Source: Massilia sp. erpn (lineage in GTDB: Bacteria > Pseudomonadota > Gammaproteobacteria > Burkholderiales > Burkholderiaceae_D). Taken from it: a stretch of DNA of 64,000 nt. The notes under the pieces were generated by a model, which saw only the letters and a list, made by a program, of their open reading frames with translations, searched no databases and was not told where the DNA came from. The DNA lies in the NCBI RefSeq assembly GCF_024400215.1, contig NZ_CP053748.1, forward strand, positions 2,108,001 to 2,172,000. The letters run 5' to 3'. This document shows, piece by piece, positions 1-9,090 of this stretch. Position 1 is the stretch's first letter. Every line of letters begins with the position of its first letter. The translations under genes and the position numbers were made by a program.

Positions 1-1
1 G

Positions 2-988
2 TATAACGCGTTGACGCCGCAGCTGAAAGTCGATGTGGACCGCACCCGCGCCGAGATGCTGGGGCTGACCATGGACCGCATCAACGAAACCATGCAGAGC
101 TATCTGGGTTCGGTCTTTGTCAACGATATGAATCTGATGGGCCGCGTGTGGCGCGTGACGGCGCAGGCCGACGCGCCTTACCGCCGCACGCCGCAAGACC
201 TGGCGGCGCTCAAGACGCGGGCCTCGAACGGGGCCATGGTGCCGCTGGGCAGCGTGGCCAGCTTCAGCGAAAGCACGGCGCCGTTCCGCGTGCCGCGCTA
301 CAACCTGCATCCGGTGGCGGAAATCCAGGGCGCGACCAAGCCGGGCTTCTCCTCGGGCCAGACGATTGCCGCGATGGAGGAGCTGATGCAGGCGCGCCTG
401 CCGGCCGGCTTCGATTACGAATGGACCGAGCTGGCCTTGCAGGAGAAGGAAGCGGGCGGCTCCACCCTGGTGGCGCTGGCCTTGGCCGTGGTCTTCGTCT
501 ACCTGCTGCTGGCAGCCCTGTTCGAAAGCTGGCTGCTGCCGCTGTCGGTGGTGCTGATCGTGCCGATGTGCGTGCTGGCGGCGCTGCTGGGCGTGTCCTG
601 GCGCGGGCTGGACAACAATGTGCTGACCCAGATCGGCATCGTGGTGCTGATCGGCCTCGCGGCCAAGAACGCCATCCTGATCGTGGAGTTCGCGCGCCAG
701 GCCCATGCCGACGGCGCCAGCGCGGCGCAGGCGGCGGTCATGGCGGCGCGCACCCGTCTGCGGCCGATCCTGATGACGTCCCTGGCCTTCCTGATGGGCG
801 TCTTGCCGCTGGTGTTTTCCAGCGGGCCGGGCGCCGAGATGCGTCAGTCCATGGGCACGGCGGTCTTCGCCGGGATGATTGGCGTGACCGTCTTCGGACT
901 GGCATTCACGCCGCTCTTCTTTACCCTGCTGGCGCGCCGCCGGCGCGAGCGGAACGCGGTGCCGCAGATGATGGGAGAACAAGCATGA
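2..988 (+). CDS. RND multidrug efflux pump, inner-membrane subunit (C-terminal part)
   Basis: The reading frame is open at the left edge, so only the last 328 codons are present. It resembles the C-terminal half of HAE1-family RND transporters (AcrB/MexF type): a porter-domain segment beginning YNALTPQLKVDVDR, then the transmembrane block of helices 8-12 (VALALAVVFVYLLLAALFES, VLTQIGIVVLIGLAAKNAIL, the RLRPILMTS loop and a final hydrophobic helix). Such pumps use the proton gradient to drive drug or solvent export through a tripartite complex. The stop overlaps the ATG of the next gene (ATGA), so the two are translationally coupled. The adaptor (MexE/AcrA type) must lie upstream of the window. 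Substrate cannot be read from this fragment. Confidence 0.93.
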   Translation, partial: YNALTPQLKVDVDRTRAEMLGLTMDRINETMQSYLGSVFVNDMNLMGRVWRVTAQADAPYRRTPQDLAALKTRASNGAMVPLGSVASFSESTAPFRVPRYNLHPVAEIQGATKPGFSSGQTIAAMEELMQARLPAGFDYEWTELALQEKEAGGSTLVALALAVVFVYLLLAALFESWLLPLSVVLIVPMCVLAALLGVSWRGLDNNVLTQIGIVVLIGLAAKNAILIVEFARQAHADGASAAQAAVMAARTRLRPILMTSLAFLMGVLPLVFSSGPGAEMRQSMGTAVFAGMIGVTVFGLAFTPLFFTLLARRRRERNAVPQMMGEQA

Positions 989-2430
989 AGAAATGGTTAT
1001 TGCGCGCGAGCGCGGCCGCTTGCGCGGCGGCGGGACTGGCCGCTTGCGCGGCGGCGGGACTGGCCGCTTGCGCCGTGGGGCCGGACTACCGCAAGCCGGA
1101 GGCTGCGGCATTGCCCGAGCGCCTGCCCTCGGCCGTGGCAGCAGCCGACCAGGGCTTGCGCGAAGGCTTGCCGCAAGCTTTGTGGTGGCGCGAGTTCGGC
1201 GATGTCCGGCTGGAGACGCTGGTGCAGCAGGCCTGGCAAGGCAATTACGACTTGCGCATTGCGCTGGCGCGGGTGCAGGTCGCATCCGAGCAGGCCAACG
1301 TGGCGCGGGCCGCGCGCTGGCCCGGCGCTAATCTGGAAGGCGCGGCCAGCCATGCGCGCCTGAATGCAGGCGAAAGCCCGGACGGCGTGGCGCGCATCGC
1401 CAATCCCGTGCAGTCTGCGCTGGTCTTCGGCTGGGAACTGGACCTGTTTGGCCGCGTGCGGCGCGGCGTGGAAGCGGCGCAGGCTTCGCAGGAAGAGCGC
1501 GAAGCCTGGCGCGAGGATATGCGGCGCCTGATCCTGGCCCAGGTGGTGGAAAGCTATCTGGAGCTGCGCGGCGCGCAGATGCTGGAATTGTGCCTCCAGG
1601 CCCAGATCGACAATGAGCAGCAGACCTTTGGCCTGATACGCGAACGCGTCGCCGCCGGCCGCGCCGCGCGCGCCGAGCAGTTGCGCTATGAAGCGCAACT
1701 GAGTCTGCTGGCGGCGCGTTTGCCGCTCTACCGCGCCCAGACCCGCGCCGCGCGCAACCGTCTTGCCACCTTGAGCGGTTTGCGCCTTGACGCGGCGCCG
1801 CTGGCAGCCCTCGACCAGCCGCAGGCCTGGCGCCTGCCGGACAGCCTGCTGCTCGATGCGCCGGCCGCGCTGCTGGGACGCCGTCCCGACGTGCGCGCCG
1901 CCGAAAGGGCATTGGCGGCGGCCACGGCGCGCGTTGGCGTGGCCAAGGCCAACCGCTTCCCGCGCGTCAGCCTTGCGGCCCTGCTGGGCGGCAGTGGCGT
2001 GGCCGGCGAATGGCTGGGCGGCGAAGCCTCGCGTTGGCGTGCCGGTGGCGCGCTGTCATGGCCGCTGTTCGACGGCGGCGCGCTCGCCGCCAGCCAGCGC
2101 GCCGCGGCGGCCGACGTCACGGCGGCGGTAGCCGGTTTCGACAAGGCCGTCGCCATCGCGCTGGAGGAAAGCGATACCGCCATCGCCAACTGGACGCAAT
2201 TGCGCCAGCGCGCGCGCCAGCTGCAAGGCGCGCAGGAACTGTCGGCCGAAAGCGCGCGTCTGGCGCGCATCCGCTACCGCGAAGGCACGGAAAGTCTGCT
2301 TGGCGTGCTGGAAGCGGAACGCACCGCGCTGGCCGCGCAAGAGCAGCTGCTCTCCGCCAGCCGCGACCTTGCCCTGGCCACCGCGCGCAGCTATGTCGCT
2401 GTCGCCGGTGGTTTCGACCAGGGCCATTGA
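985..2430 (+). CDS. NodT/OprM-family outer-membrane efflux lipoprotein
   Basis: A 481-residue TolC-like outer-membrane factor for the RND pump upstream. The start is the ATG overlapping the pump stop, with GGGAG about 8 bases before it. The N-terminus is a lipoprotein signal peptide in which an 8-residue block is duplicated, giving two LAAC motifs; the second, followed by AVGPDYRKP, is the expected lipidation site for NodT proteins. The body shows the usual pair of outer-membrane-efflux repeats: WWREFGD near residue 70, LVFGWELDLFGRVRRGVEAA near residue 145, and LGRRPDVRAAERALAAATARVGVA near residue 300. The substrate follows from the pump. It is not an obvious partner for the distant type I exporter, although sharing cannot be excluded. 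Confidence 0.93.
   Translation: MKKWLLRASAAACAAAGLAACAAAGLAACAVGPDYRKPEAAALPERLPSAVAAADQGLREGLPQALWWREFGDVRLETLVQQAWQGNYDLRIALARVQVASEQANVARAARWPGANLEGAASHARLNAGESPDGVARIANPVQSALVFGWELDLFGRVRRGVEAAQASQEEREAWREDMRRLILAQVVESYLELRGAQMLELCLQAQIDNEQQTFGLIRERVAAGRAARAEQLRYEAQLSLLAARLPLYRAQTRAARNRLATLSGLRLDAAPLAALDQPQAWRLPDSLLLDAPAALLGRRPDVRAAERALAAATARVGVAKANRFPRVSLAALLGGSGVAGEWLGGEASRWRAGGALSWPLFDGGALAASQRAAAADVTAAVAGFDKAVAIALEESDTAIANWTQLRQRARQLQGAQELSAESARLARIRYREGTESLLGVLEAERTALAAQEQLLSASRDLALATARSYVAVAGGFDQGH
1021..1068 (+). repeat. 24-bp perfect tandem duplication in the lipoprotein signal peptide
   Basis: Two identical 24-bp units abut at 1021-1044 and 1045-1068, preceded by a partial third copy (GGCCGCT). 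They encode CAAAGLAA twice, so the signal peptide is eight residues longer than a single-copy version would be and carries two lipobox-like LAAC sequences. The unit is in frame, so copy-number change would alter signal-peptide length without breaking the gene. Confidence 0.9.
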
Positions 2431-2451
2431 TCACTGATTAGAAAGGAAGTT

Positions 2452-3660
2452 ATGTCGCATTCACCCATCCATGCCCAAGCGCGGCCCGCCGCGCAGGGAC
2501 AGGCATCCATCGTGCTGAAACTGCTGCCCATCGTGTTGGCCGTCTTTGTCGGCTTTTTGACGATAGGCTTGCCGCTGCCGGTGCTGCCCCTGCATCTGCA
2601 AAACACCCTGGGCATGAACACCCTGGTGGTCGGCCTGACGGTTGGCAGCCAGTTCGCCTTTGCCTTGCTGTCACGTGCCTGGGCCGGCGGCCTGGCCGAC
2701 ACGCGCGGCGCGCGGCGCGCCGTTCTCACCGGCCTGCTGGTAGCTGCTGCTTCGGGCATCGCCTATCTCTGCTCGCTGGCCTTCACCGGGCAGCCCTCGA
2801 CGGCGCTGGCCGTGCTGCTGCTGGGGCGCCTGCTGCTGGGCTGCGGCGAAAGCCTGGTGGTGACGGGCGCCTTGAGTTGGGGCGTGGGCCTGGTCGGGCC
2901 GCAGAACGCGGGCAAGGTCATGGCCTGGGTCGGCATTGCCATGTATGGCGCCTACGCGCTCGGCGCGCCGGCCGGCATGGCGCTGTACAGCGCCTACGGC
3001 TTTGCCGGCGTCGCCAGCGCCACCGCCCTGGTGCCGCTGTTGGCATTGCTTATCGTGCTGCCGGTGCGCGGCATCGCGCCCGCCGCCGCGCGCCGCCTGC
3101 CGTTTTACAAAGTACTGGGCAGCGTCTGGGTGCCGGGCCTGGGCCTGGCCCTGTGCAGCACCGGCTTCGGCGTCATTACCGCCTTCATCGCCCTGCTGTT
3201 TGCCGCCCGCCACTGGGACAATGCCGCGCTGGCCTTCACCGCCTTCGGCCTGGCCTTCATCGGCGCCCGCCTGCTGTTCGGCCACCTGCCCGACAAGATC
3301 GGCGGCGCGCGCGTGGCCCTGGTGTGCGTGCTCATCGAAGCGCTGGGCCAACTGCTGATCTGGGGCGCCGAGCACAGCCTGGCGGCCTATGTCGGCGCCG
3401 CCCTGACCGGCTTCGGCTACTCGCTCGCCTTTCCCGGCTTCGGTGTCGAAGCGGTACGCCGCGCCCCGCCGCAAAGCCGCGGCGCTGCCATGGGCGCCTT
3501 CGTCGCCTTCCTCGACATCTCGCTCGGCCTGACCGGCCCGGCCGCCGGCGCCATCGCCACGGCGGCCGGCGTGAATGCCGTCTACCTGTGCGGCGCGGTG
3601 CTGGTCCTGCTCTCGGCCCTGGTCGCCGCCTGGCTCTGCACCAGGAAGGTGCCCGCCTGA
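2452..3660 (+). CDS. MFS transporter, YhhS/YfcJ-like
   Basis: A 402-residue, 12-helix major facilitator. The N-terminal segment (TIGLPLPVLPL, then VVGLTVGSQFAFALLSRAWAG and the loop-2 motif GGLADTRGARRAV) and the central GRLLLGCGESLVVTGALSWG closely match the E. coli YfcJ/YhhS family, whose substrates are poorly defined (arabinose and glyphosate export have been suggested for relatives). The start is supported by GAAAGGAAG about 5 bases upstream. It follows the NodT gene by 21 bases on the same strand, so cotranscription is possible. It ends 33 bases before the convergent lyase gene. Family call is firm; substrate unknown. Confidence 0.88.
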   Translation: MSHSPIHAQARPAAQGQASIVLKLLPIVLAVFVGFLTIGLPLPVLPLHLQNTLGMNTLVVGLTVGSQFAFALLSRAWAGGLADTRGARRAVLTGLLVAAASGIAYLCSLAFTGQPSTALAVLLLGRLLLGCGESLVVTGALSWGVGLVGPQNAGKVMAWVGIAMYGAYALGAPAGMALYSAYGFAGVASATALVPLLALLIVLPVRGIAPAAARRLPFYKVLGSVWVPGLGLALCSTGFGVITAFIALLFAARHWDNAALAFTAFGLAFIGARLLFGHLPDKIGGARVALVCVLIEALGQLLIWGAEHSLAAYVGAALTGFGYSLAFPGFGVEAVRRAPPQSRGAAMGAFVAFLDISLGLTGPAAGAIATAAGVNAVYLCGAVLVLLSALVAAWLCTRKVPA

Positions 3661-3693
3661 GCCAGCCGGCTTTGCGTCCGCTCGGCGCTGCGC

Positions 3694-6597
3694 CTAGGGC
3701 GCGGTGGCGAGGGGGCGCAGCGTGTAGCGGCCGCCGCTCTTGACGCTGAAGTAGAGCGTGCCGTCCTGGGCGCTGACGGGGCCGTCGAAGCGGAACGCGC
3801 CGTCTTCGGCGACGACGCTCCAGTTGCCGGGCGCCAGTGCGGTGATCAGCACCTTGAGTTCGCCGCTGAAGGCGGGCAGGGTGAAGCTGGCGCTGCTGGC
3901 GAGATCCTCGGTCGAGTTGGCAAACAAGACGGCGCGGTCGGCGATTGTGGCGCCGACCAGGGCATCGTTCTCGCCGCCCAGCGCTACCGTGGGCAGGGGC
4001 GTGGAAGCGGGGCCGCTGGCGTCCAGCACCTGCATGATGTTGAGGAAGCTGTCTTGCTCCCGCTCATACTTCGGCCGCAGTTCGATGCGGTAGCTGCCGC
4101 CCTCTTCGCTATTGTTGGCGCGGTTCGGGGCTTGCGGATAGTTCACATAGGTTTCGCTGACGGGATCGAAGACCGCATACTCCAGATCCTTGCCGCCGAC
4201 GATGGCGATGCTGCGGTCGCTGGGCAACAGGGTGTGGTTCACCAGTTTGCCGTTGTAGTCATTGTCGGTGCGCGTAATGGTCGTGACGGTATGGTCGCTG
4301 ACCTCGGGCTTGCCGACGCTGTGCAGCAGCCAGGTCTTGCCGAAGCTCGGATGGCTGGCGGCGATCCGGTCATGCACCAGCAGGGCCGCCGGATGGGCAT
4401 CATTCTTCAGGTTGAGGAAGACGAAGGCGCGCGTGTAGTCGCGCACCTTGGCCGAGTAAGCCTTGCTCAGATTGCCCTTGAGGTAGGAGTAGTCGGGTCG
4501 GCTCGCCGCCTCGGCCCCGCCGCCGATCTGCCGGTGCAGCTCGGTGCTGACGACGCGCTGCGCCATATCCTCATCGCTGCCGGGTTCGTCCAGATGGCGC
4601 TGGCCGCCGTCGTTGGCATAGCCGGGGATGATGACTTCCGACTTGTCCATGACCAGCATGGCATTGTGGGCCACGGTGCGCTTGTGGTAATTCCGGTCGT
4701 GCGGGCTGTTGTACTCGTGCTTGTCGTCGACGCCGGCATAGATGCCGGAGTCGATTGCCAGCCCGCCTTTGTAGTAGAGCTGGAAGTGGCCGGCGTCAAG
4801 GTGCTGGTGGTTGCCGAAACGCGTCAGCCCCAGCTTCATGGTGGCGACCGCCACGGGCGAGTCGAGCTGCACCGCATTGTCCTTGGTCCAGCCGGTGCGC
4901 GCGATCATCATGCCGATCGGGGCGCTGGCATAGTAGCTGAGCGGCAGATCTTCCAGGCCGCTCTTGGCTGGCAGGTCGGGATCGTTGAACAAGACCAGCC
5001 ACAGGTCGTCCGCCGTTTCCCAACCCACCAGCTGGCGGCGGAATTCGCCGCGCAGAGTGGCGTTGTTGTACAGTGCGCCCGGCAGCATGAAGGCGGGTGG
5101 CGCCGCCCAGTAGCCGCGCAATCCGGTATACGAGCCGACGAAGGAGTCGCCATCGCGCATCAGCTGGCCGTCCGGACGGCGCATGTAAATCCACTGGCTA
5201 GGCGGATTCTGCTGGTTTCTCTCGAACACCGGTCCGCGGTCCATGCGGCGATACATCCATTCGGCAAACACATCCCACATATAACGCACTGCGCCGTAGG
5301 AGTCGCCCTGGTGGTGGCCGCCGGCCTGGTACAGCGCCTGGCGCGGCTCGATGTATTTGTGGAAGAGGCGGCCGGCCGTGATGTGATAAATATTGGGAAC
5401 CTCGTCATAGAAGGCGATGCCGCCGCTCAATTGGTCGCGCAGCAATTGCGCTTCGCTGCCGTGGCTGGTGAACTGGTTTTGCTTCAGCGGCGGGAAGCCG
5501 ATTTCCATGCGCTGGGCCTGCTCCAGATAGCGCAGGACGAGGAAGTCGCGCAAGGGCTTTTTCTCTGTCAGCAGCTTAAAGCACCAGTCGTAGACGGTGG
5601 CACTCAGCAGCAGCGCATTGCCCTGGGTACGGGCGTCGCTGGCGCCGGCATAACAGACCGGGTGGTTCAGATAGACGCTGGCTTGGCTCAGGGCTTTTTC
5701 GCCGTAATCTGCCTTATCTTTAAGCAGATACAGCAAGGCGTTGGCTTGCGCGCTCTTGACGGCGGTTGCGCAGTCCGGCACCTCCTTGCCGTCCTTGTCC
5801 TTCATGCTCGGGAAGGTTGCCTCCGGCAGATCGGCGGCGGCCTGTAGCCGCTTCCATGCCTGGTTCAGCGCCCAGTATTCGCGCAGCGCCGGATCGGCCG
5901 GCAGGGAGGTCGGCAGGTTCATCGCCTGGACCTTGTCGCGCAGATCCGCGATGCGCCGGATCTGGTCTGCGGTGTGCAAGAACAGGCGGGGATGGACGTG
6001 CTCAGGTGGGCGTACCGGCGGCGCCGGGATGTTCGGCGGCAACGGGATGGCACTGTCCACGGTGGGCGCCGCGTCGTCGGCGCCGGGTTTGTAGGCGGAC
6101 AGGGAGGTGAAGAGCAGGCGGTCCAGACGCACACCGCTGCGGCGATATTTGATCTTCAGCGTGTGCTGGCCGGCCGGCAGAGAGCCGCTCTGGCCGAGTT
6201 TGATCCATACCCACTCGCCGGCCTTGGGAATGTACTGGGCGCTATAGTTTTGCCCGTCGAGCGCGGCGAAGAAGGAGTTCGCGGTCAGCAGATCGGGGGC
6301 ATAGGCCTTGACCCAGATGGCATAGTTGGCCTGGTGGTCGAGCTCCACGGTATAACTGAGTTCCGGCGCGCTGCTGTTGTCCACGGTATTGCGCTGGGAC
6401 ACGTTCAGCGGGGCGACATAGAACTGCTTGGCATCCGCGTCGAAGGCGATTTTTTTCCAGGCATTGTCGGCCGTGACACCATCCTCCGCCTCAATGATGG
6501 TTTCGCCTCGCGTGGGGGCGGCTTGGGCGTGGAGTGCCGGCTGGGGTGCCAGGAATGCGAGCGCGAGCGCCAAGCGCTGTGGGTTCCACCTAGTCAT
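3694..6597 (-). CDS. Exported heparinase II/III-family polysaccharide lyase with N-terminal carbohydrate-binding-like domain
   Basis: A 967-residue secreted or periplasmic protein. I chose the ATG at 6597 because it follows AAAGGATA at good spacing and opens a signal peptide (MTRWNPQRLALALAFLAP...HAQA); a longer frame upstream lacks one. Residues about 35-170 (TIIEAEDGV, YAIWVKAYAPD) resemble CBM6/CBM35-like beta-sandwich modules. A long helical alpha/alpha-toroid region follows. The second half carries the heparinase II/III signature near residue 615 (NHQHLDAGHFQLYYKGG, then AIDSGIY) and a later beta-sandwich. These enzymes cleave uronic-acid polysaccharides by beta-elimination. Substrate (heparin-like, alginate-like or the cell's own exopolysaccharide) cannot be assigned. 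It reads in the same direction as the MFS gene upstream but is separated from it by a terminator. Confidence 0.82.
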   Translation of the reverse strand: MTRWNPQRLALALAFLAPQPALHAQAAPTRGETIIEAEDGVTADNAWKKIAFDADAKQFYVAPLNVSQRNTVDNSSAPELSYTVELDHQANYAIWVKAYAPDLLTANSFFAALDGQNYSAQYIPKAGEWVWIKLGQSGSLPAGQHTLKIKYRRSGVRLDRLLFTSLSAYKPGADDAAPTVDSAIPLPPNIPAPPVRPPEHVHPRLFLHTADQIRRIADLRDKVQAMNLPTSLPADPALREYWALNQAWKRLQAAADLPEATFPSMKDKDGKEVPDCATAVKSAQANALLYLLKDKADYGEKALSQASVYLNHPVCYAGASDARTQGNALLLSATVYDWCFKLLTEKKPLRDFLVLRYLEQAQRMEIGFPPLKQNQFTSHGSEAQLLRDQLSGGIAFYDEVPNIYHITAGRLFHKYIEPRQALYQAGGHHQGDSYGAVRYMWDVFAEWMYRRMDRGPVFERNQQNPPSQWIYMRRPDGQLMRDGDSFVGSYTGLRGYWAAPPAFMLPGALYNNATLRGEFRRQLVGWETADDLWLVLFNDPDLPAKSGLEDLPLSYYASAPIGMMIARTGWTKDNAVQLDSPVAVATMKLGLTRFGNHQHLDAGHFQLYYKGGLAIDSGIYAGVDDKHEYNSPHDRNYHKRTVAHNAMLVMDKSEVIIPGYANDGGQRHLDEPGSDEDMAQRVVSTELHRQIGGGAEAASRPDYSYLKGNLSKAYSAKVRDYTRAFVFLNLKNDAHPAALLVHDRIAASHPSFGKTWLLHSVGKPEVSDHTVTTITRTDNDYNGKLVNHTLLPSDRSIAIVGGKDLEYAVFDPVSETYVNYPQAPNRANNSEEGGSYRIELRPKYEREQDSFLNIMQVLDASGPASTPLPTVALGGENDALVGATIADRAVLFANSTEDLASSASFTLPAFSGELKVLITALAPGNWSVVAEDGAFRFDGPVSAQDGTLYFSVKSGGRYTLRPLATAP

Positions 6598-6671
6598 GAA
6601 TCTATCCTTTGCAGTGGGAAGATGAATACGAGGTGGAATTATATATTGATAATATTTCCTAAAATTCATTT

Positions 6672-6697
6672 AAAAAGGCCAACCCCATGGCTGGCCT
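6672..6697 (-). terminator. Rho-independent terminator of the DHA2 MFS gene
   Basis: Read on the minus strand, a 6-bp stem AGGCCA/TGGCCT closes a 10-base loop and is followed by a run of five T residues. It lies 6 bases after the transporter stop and before the AT-rich region leading to the lyase gene. Confidence 0.75.
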
Positions 6698-6702
6698 GGG
6701 AC

Positions 6703-8142
6703 TTAGGGCGTGGGGCTGTCCCGACGCAGCGTCAGCGAGATGAGGGCGGCGGCCAGGCTGAGGACGGCGGTGGCGCTGAAGGCGGCCTGGTAGCCGGCCA
6801 ACTGCGCCAGGGGCGCGGCCAGCGTGCCCTGCTGGGCGGCGATGGCGTGGACCAGGGTGCTCAGCAGGGCGATGCCGAGCGCGGCGCCGAGCTGGCGCGC
6901 GGTGTTGAACAGGCCGGAGGCGAGGCCGCTTTCGCGGCCGGGGATGCCGGCCAGCGCGGTGTGGGTGGCGGTCATCAGCATCAGGCCCAGGCCGAGGCCG
7001 GTCAGCAGGGTGGGACCGAGCACGTCGTGGGCGAACACCGGCCGGGCCGGCATATGGCTCAGCCATTGCAGGCCGGCGGCGCTGCACACACCGCCGTAGC
7101 AGGGCAGGCGGCGCAGGCCGCCATCCATCAGCGGCCGCGAGACGATGGCGGCCACGGCCAGCGCCAAACTCATGGGCAGCAGGGCGAGGCCGGTGTCGAG
7201 CACGCCATAGCCGGCCACTTGCTGCAGCACCAGGGAGGTCAGGTAGCTGGCGGCCGTCAGCGAGGCGCCCAAGCCTAAAACGACAAGATTGCCCATGCGG
7301 ACATTGTGCAGGCGGAAGATGGACAGGGGCAGTAGGGGCTGGGCCACGCGCCGTTCGTGCTGGATGAAGGCGGCCAACAGCAGCACGGCGGTACCCAGGG
7401 CCAGCCGCACCGGCGCACTGGCCCAGCCCAGCACGGCGCCTTGGGACAGGCCATAGATCAGCGCGCCCATGCCCAGTGTGACGCAGGCCGCGCCGGCCAG
7501 GTCCAGGGGCGGGCGCTCGCGCGGCTGGCCGGGCGCCGCCGTGCTGCCGCTTTGCAGGCTGAGCGAGACGGCGGCCATCAGCAACAGGCCGGGCGGCACA
7601 TTGACGAACATGACCCAGCGCCATCCGGCCTGGGCGGTCAGCACGGCGCCGATCAGCACGCCGCAAGCCGAGGCGATGGCGCTCGAGGCGGCCCAGCAGG
7701 AAATCGCGCGGCCGCGCGCCGCGCCATGCGGATAGACGGCGACGATGAGGGCCAGGGTCGAGGTGGCCAGGGTGGAGGCGCCCAGGCCTTGCACGGCGCG
7801 CGCACCGAGCAGCAGGGCGGGGCTGGCGGCCAGTCCGCCGGCCAGGCTGGCCAGGGTGAACACGGCCAGCCCGGCTTGCAGCACACGGCGCCGGCCGAAC
7901 AGGTCGCCGGCACGCGCGGCCAGCAGCATGCAACCACCTAATACTAATAGATAGGCGTCGACCACCCAGGGCAGCTGGTTGGCCGACAGGCCCAGCTCGG
8001 CCTGCATGCTGGGCAGGGCGACGTTGACGATGGCGCCGTCCATTACCACCATGAAGGAGGATAGGCAGGCAATGGCCACCGCCACCCAGGGCGGCAGGTG
8101 GGAGCGCAAGAGCGCGGGCGGCAGGGCGATGGGGCTGGACAT
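6703..8142 (-). CDS. DHA2-family MFS drug:H+ antiporter (EmrB/QacA type)
   Basis: A 479-residue, 14-helix transporter. The first helix carries the DHA2 motif FMVVMDGAIVNVALPSMQAE, the loop 2-3 motif is RAGDLFGRRRVLQAG, and motif C sits in ASACGVLIGAVLTAQAGWRW. I prefer the ATG at 8142 over an in-frame ATG at 8160, because CAGGAG lies about 6 bases before the former. It is divergent from an AraC-type regulator 108 bases away, the standard arrangement for an inducible efflux pump. There is no EmrA-like adaptor next to it, so it probably acts alone in the inner membrane. Substrate unknown. Confidence 0.9.
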   Translation of the reverse strand: MSSPIALPPALLRSHLPPWVAVAIACLSSFMVVMDGAIVNVALPSMQAELGLSANQLPWVVDAYLLVLGGCMLLAARAGDLFGRRRVLQAGLAVFTLASLAGGLAASPALLLGARAVQGLGASTLATSTLALIVAVYPHGAARGRAISCWAASSAIASACGVLIGAVLTAQAGWRWVMFVNVPPGLLLMAAVSLSLQSGSTAAPGQPRERPPLDLAGAACVTLGMGALIYGLSQGAVLGWASAPVRLALGTAVLLLAAFIQHERRVAQPLLPLSIFRLHNVRMGNLVVLGLGASLTAASYLTSLVLQQVAGYGVLDTGLALLPMSLALAVAAIVSRPLMDGGLRRLPCYGGVCSAAGLQWLSHMPARPVFAHDVLGPTLLTGLGLGLMLMTATHTALAGIPGRESGLASGLFNTARQLGAALGIALLSTLVHAIAAQQGTLAAPLAQLAGYQAAFSATAVLSLAAALISLTLRRDSPTP

Positions 8143-8250
8143 ATGAGTCTCCTGGGTCATGGCGGCCGGCTGGCCACCCTGCCTCCAGTGTTAGACAAGC
8201 CCGTCCTGCAGTGATATCGTTGTTTAGACTAAAAATAGTGAAATCCAGCC
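8143..8250. promoter_or_regulatory. Divergent promoter region between efflux MFS and AraC regulator
   Basis: This 108-bp region must hold both promoters. Two near-identical direct motifs, GTTAGAC at 8190 and GTTTAGAC at 8222, are spaced about three helical turns apart. They are candidate half-sites for the AraC protein, which typically binds direct repeats. This is suggested by position and spacing only. Confidence 0.35.
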
Positions 8251-9090
8251 ATGCTGACTGATCTGCCCCCGCCGCTTGCCAGCGCCGCGCCGTGTGACGC
8301 GGCCGACGACCCGGCCGAGCGCGCCGACGGCCCGCCCCTGATCGCGCTCTGGGCCGCCGACGAGCGCAACCCCGAGTTCGGCCTCGGCACCCGCGAATAC
8401 GATTGGCACCGCCACCTGCGCGGCCAGCTGTTTTGCGTGGAAAGCGGTCTGATCCATGTGCGCACGCGCCATGGTTCCTGGCTGCTGCCGCCGCACCGGG
8501 CCGGCTGGATTCCGCCCGGCGAGGCGCACCAGATCAGCATCAGCGGCGCCATGAGCGGCTGGGCGGTGCTGGTGGCGCCGGCCGCCAGCGCCGTGCTGCC
8601 GGCCCAGCCCTGTGTCCTGGGCAATAGTGTTTTGCTGCGCGCCCTGGTGCAGCGCGCGGCGGACTGGAGCGGCCAGTCGGCGCTGCATGCCCATCAGGAA
8701 CGTTTGCTGGCCGTGCTGCTGGATGAGGTGGCGCTGGCGCCGCGCGAACGCCTGCACCTGCCCCTGCCCAGCGACCGCCGGCTGCAGCGCATCGCCGCCG
8801 CCATTCTGGCCGAGCCGGGCGCGGGCCGCACCCTGGCGCAGTGGGCGGCCTGGGGCGGCTTGTCGGCGCGTAGCCTGAGCCGCCTGTTCCTGGCTGAGAC
8901 CGGCTGCAGCTTCGCCCAGTGGCGCCAACAGGCCCAGCTGCTGCGCGCGCTGGAACGTCTGGCCCAGGGCGAAGCGGTGGCCAGTGTGGCCGACGTCCTC
9001 GGCTATGCCAGCCCGAGCAGCTTCATCGCCATGTTCCGCCGCAGCTTCGGCGACTCCCCCGCCCGTTATTTTTCTGGCAAGCGCGATTAA
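8251..9090 (+). CDS. AraC-family transcriptional regulator with cupin sensor domain
   Basis: 279 residues. The N-terminal half is a cupin-type sensor (EYDWHRHLRGQLFCVESGLI, then PPHRAGWIPPGEAHQI). The C-terminal 100 residues form the two helix-turn-helix DNA-binding domain (TLAQWAAWGGLSARSLSRLF and VADVLGYASPSSFIAMFRRS, ending GDSPARYF). This organisation matches AraC proteins that control adjacent divergent MFS exporters. Its likely target is the DHA2 transporter. Effector unknown. Confidence 0.92.
   Translation: MLTDLPPPLASAAPCDAADDPAERADGPPLIALWAADERNPEFGLGTREYDWHRHLRGQLFCVESGLIHVRTRHGSWLLPPHRAGWIPPGEAHQISISGAMSGWAVLVAPAASAVLPAQPCVLGNSVLLRALVQRAADWSGQSALHAHQERLLAVLLDEVALAPRERLHLPLPSDRRLQRIAAAILAEPGAGRTLAQWAAWGGLSARSLSRLFLAETGCSFAQWRQQAQLLRALERLAQGEAVASVADVLGYASPSSFIAMFRRSFGDSPARYFSGKRD

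Noticed and set aside
148..984. N-terminal extension of the NodT frame back to 148
   Set aside because: The extension lies entirely within the RND pump gene in another frame; the lipoprotein signal peptide and Shine-Dalgarno place the start at 985.
985..2430. NodT lipoprotein as the outer-membrane channel of the type I system
   Set aside because: It is translationally coupled to an RND pump and lies 13 kb from the exporter with other transcription units between; its lipoprotein type is typical of RND systems. Sharing is possible but not supported.
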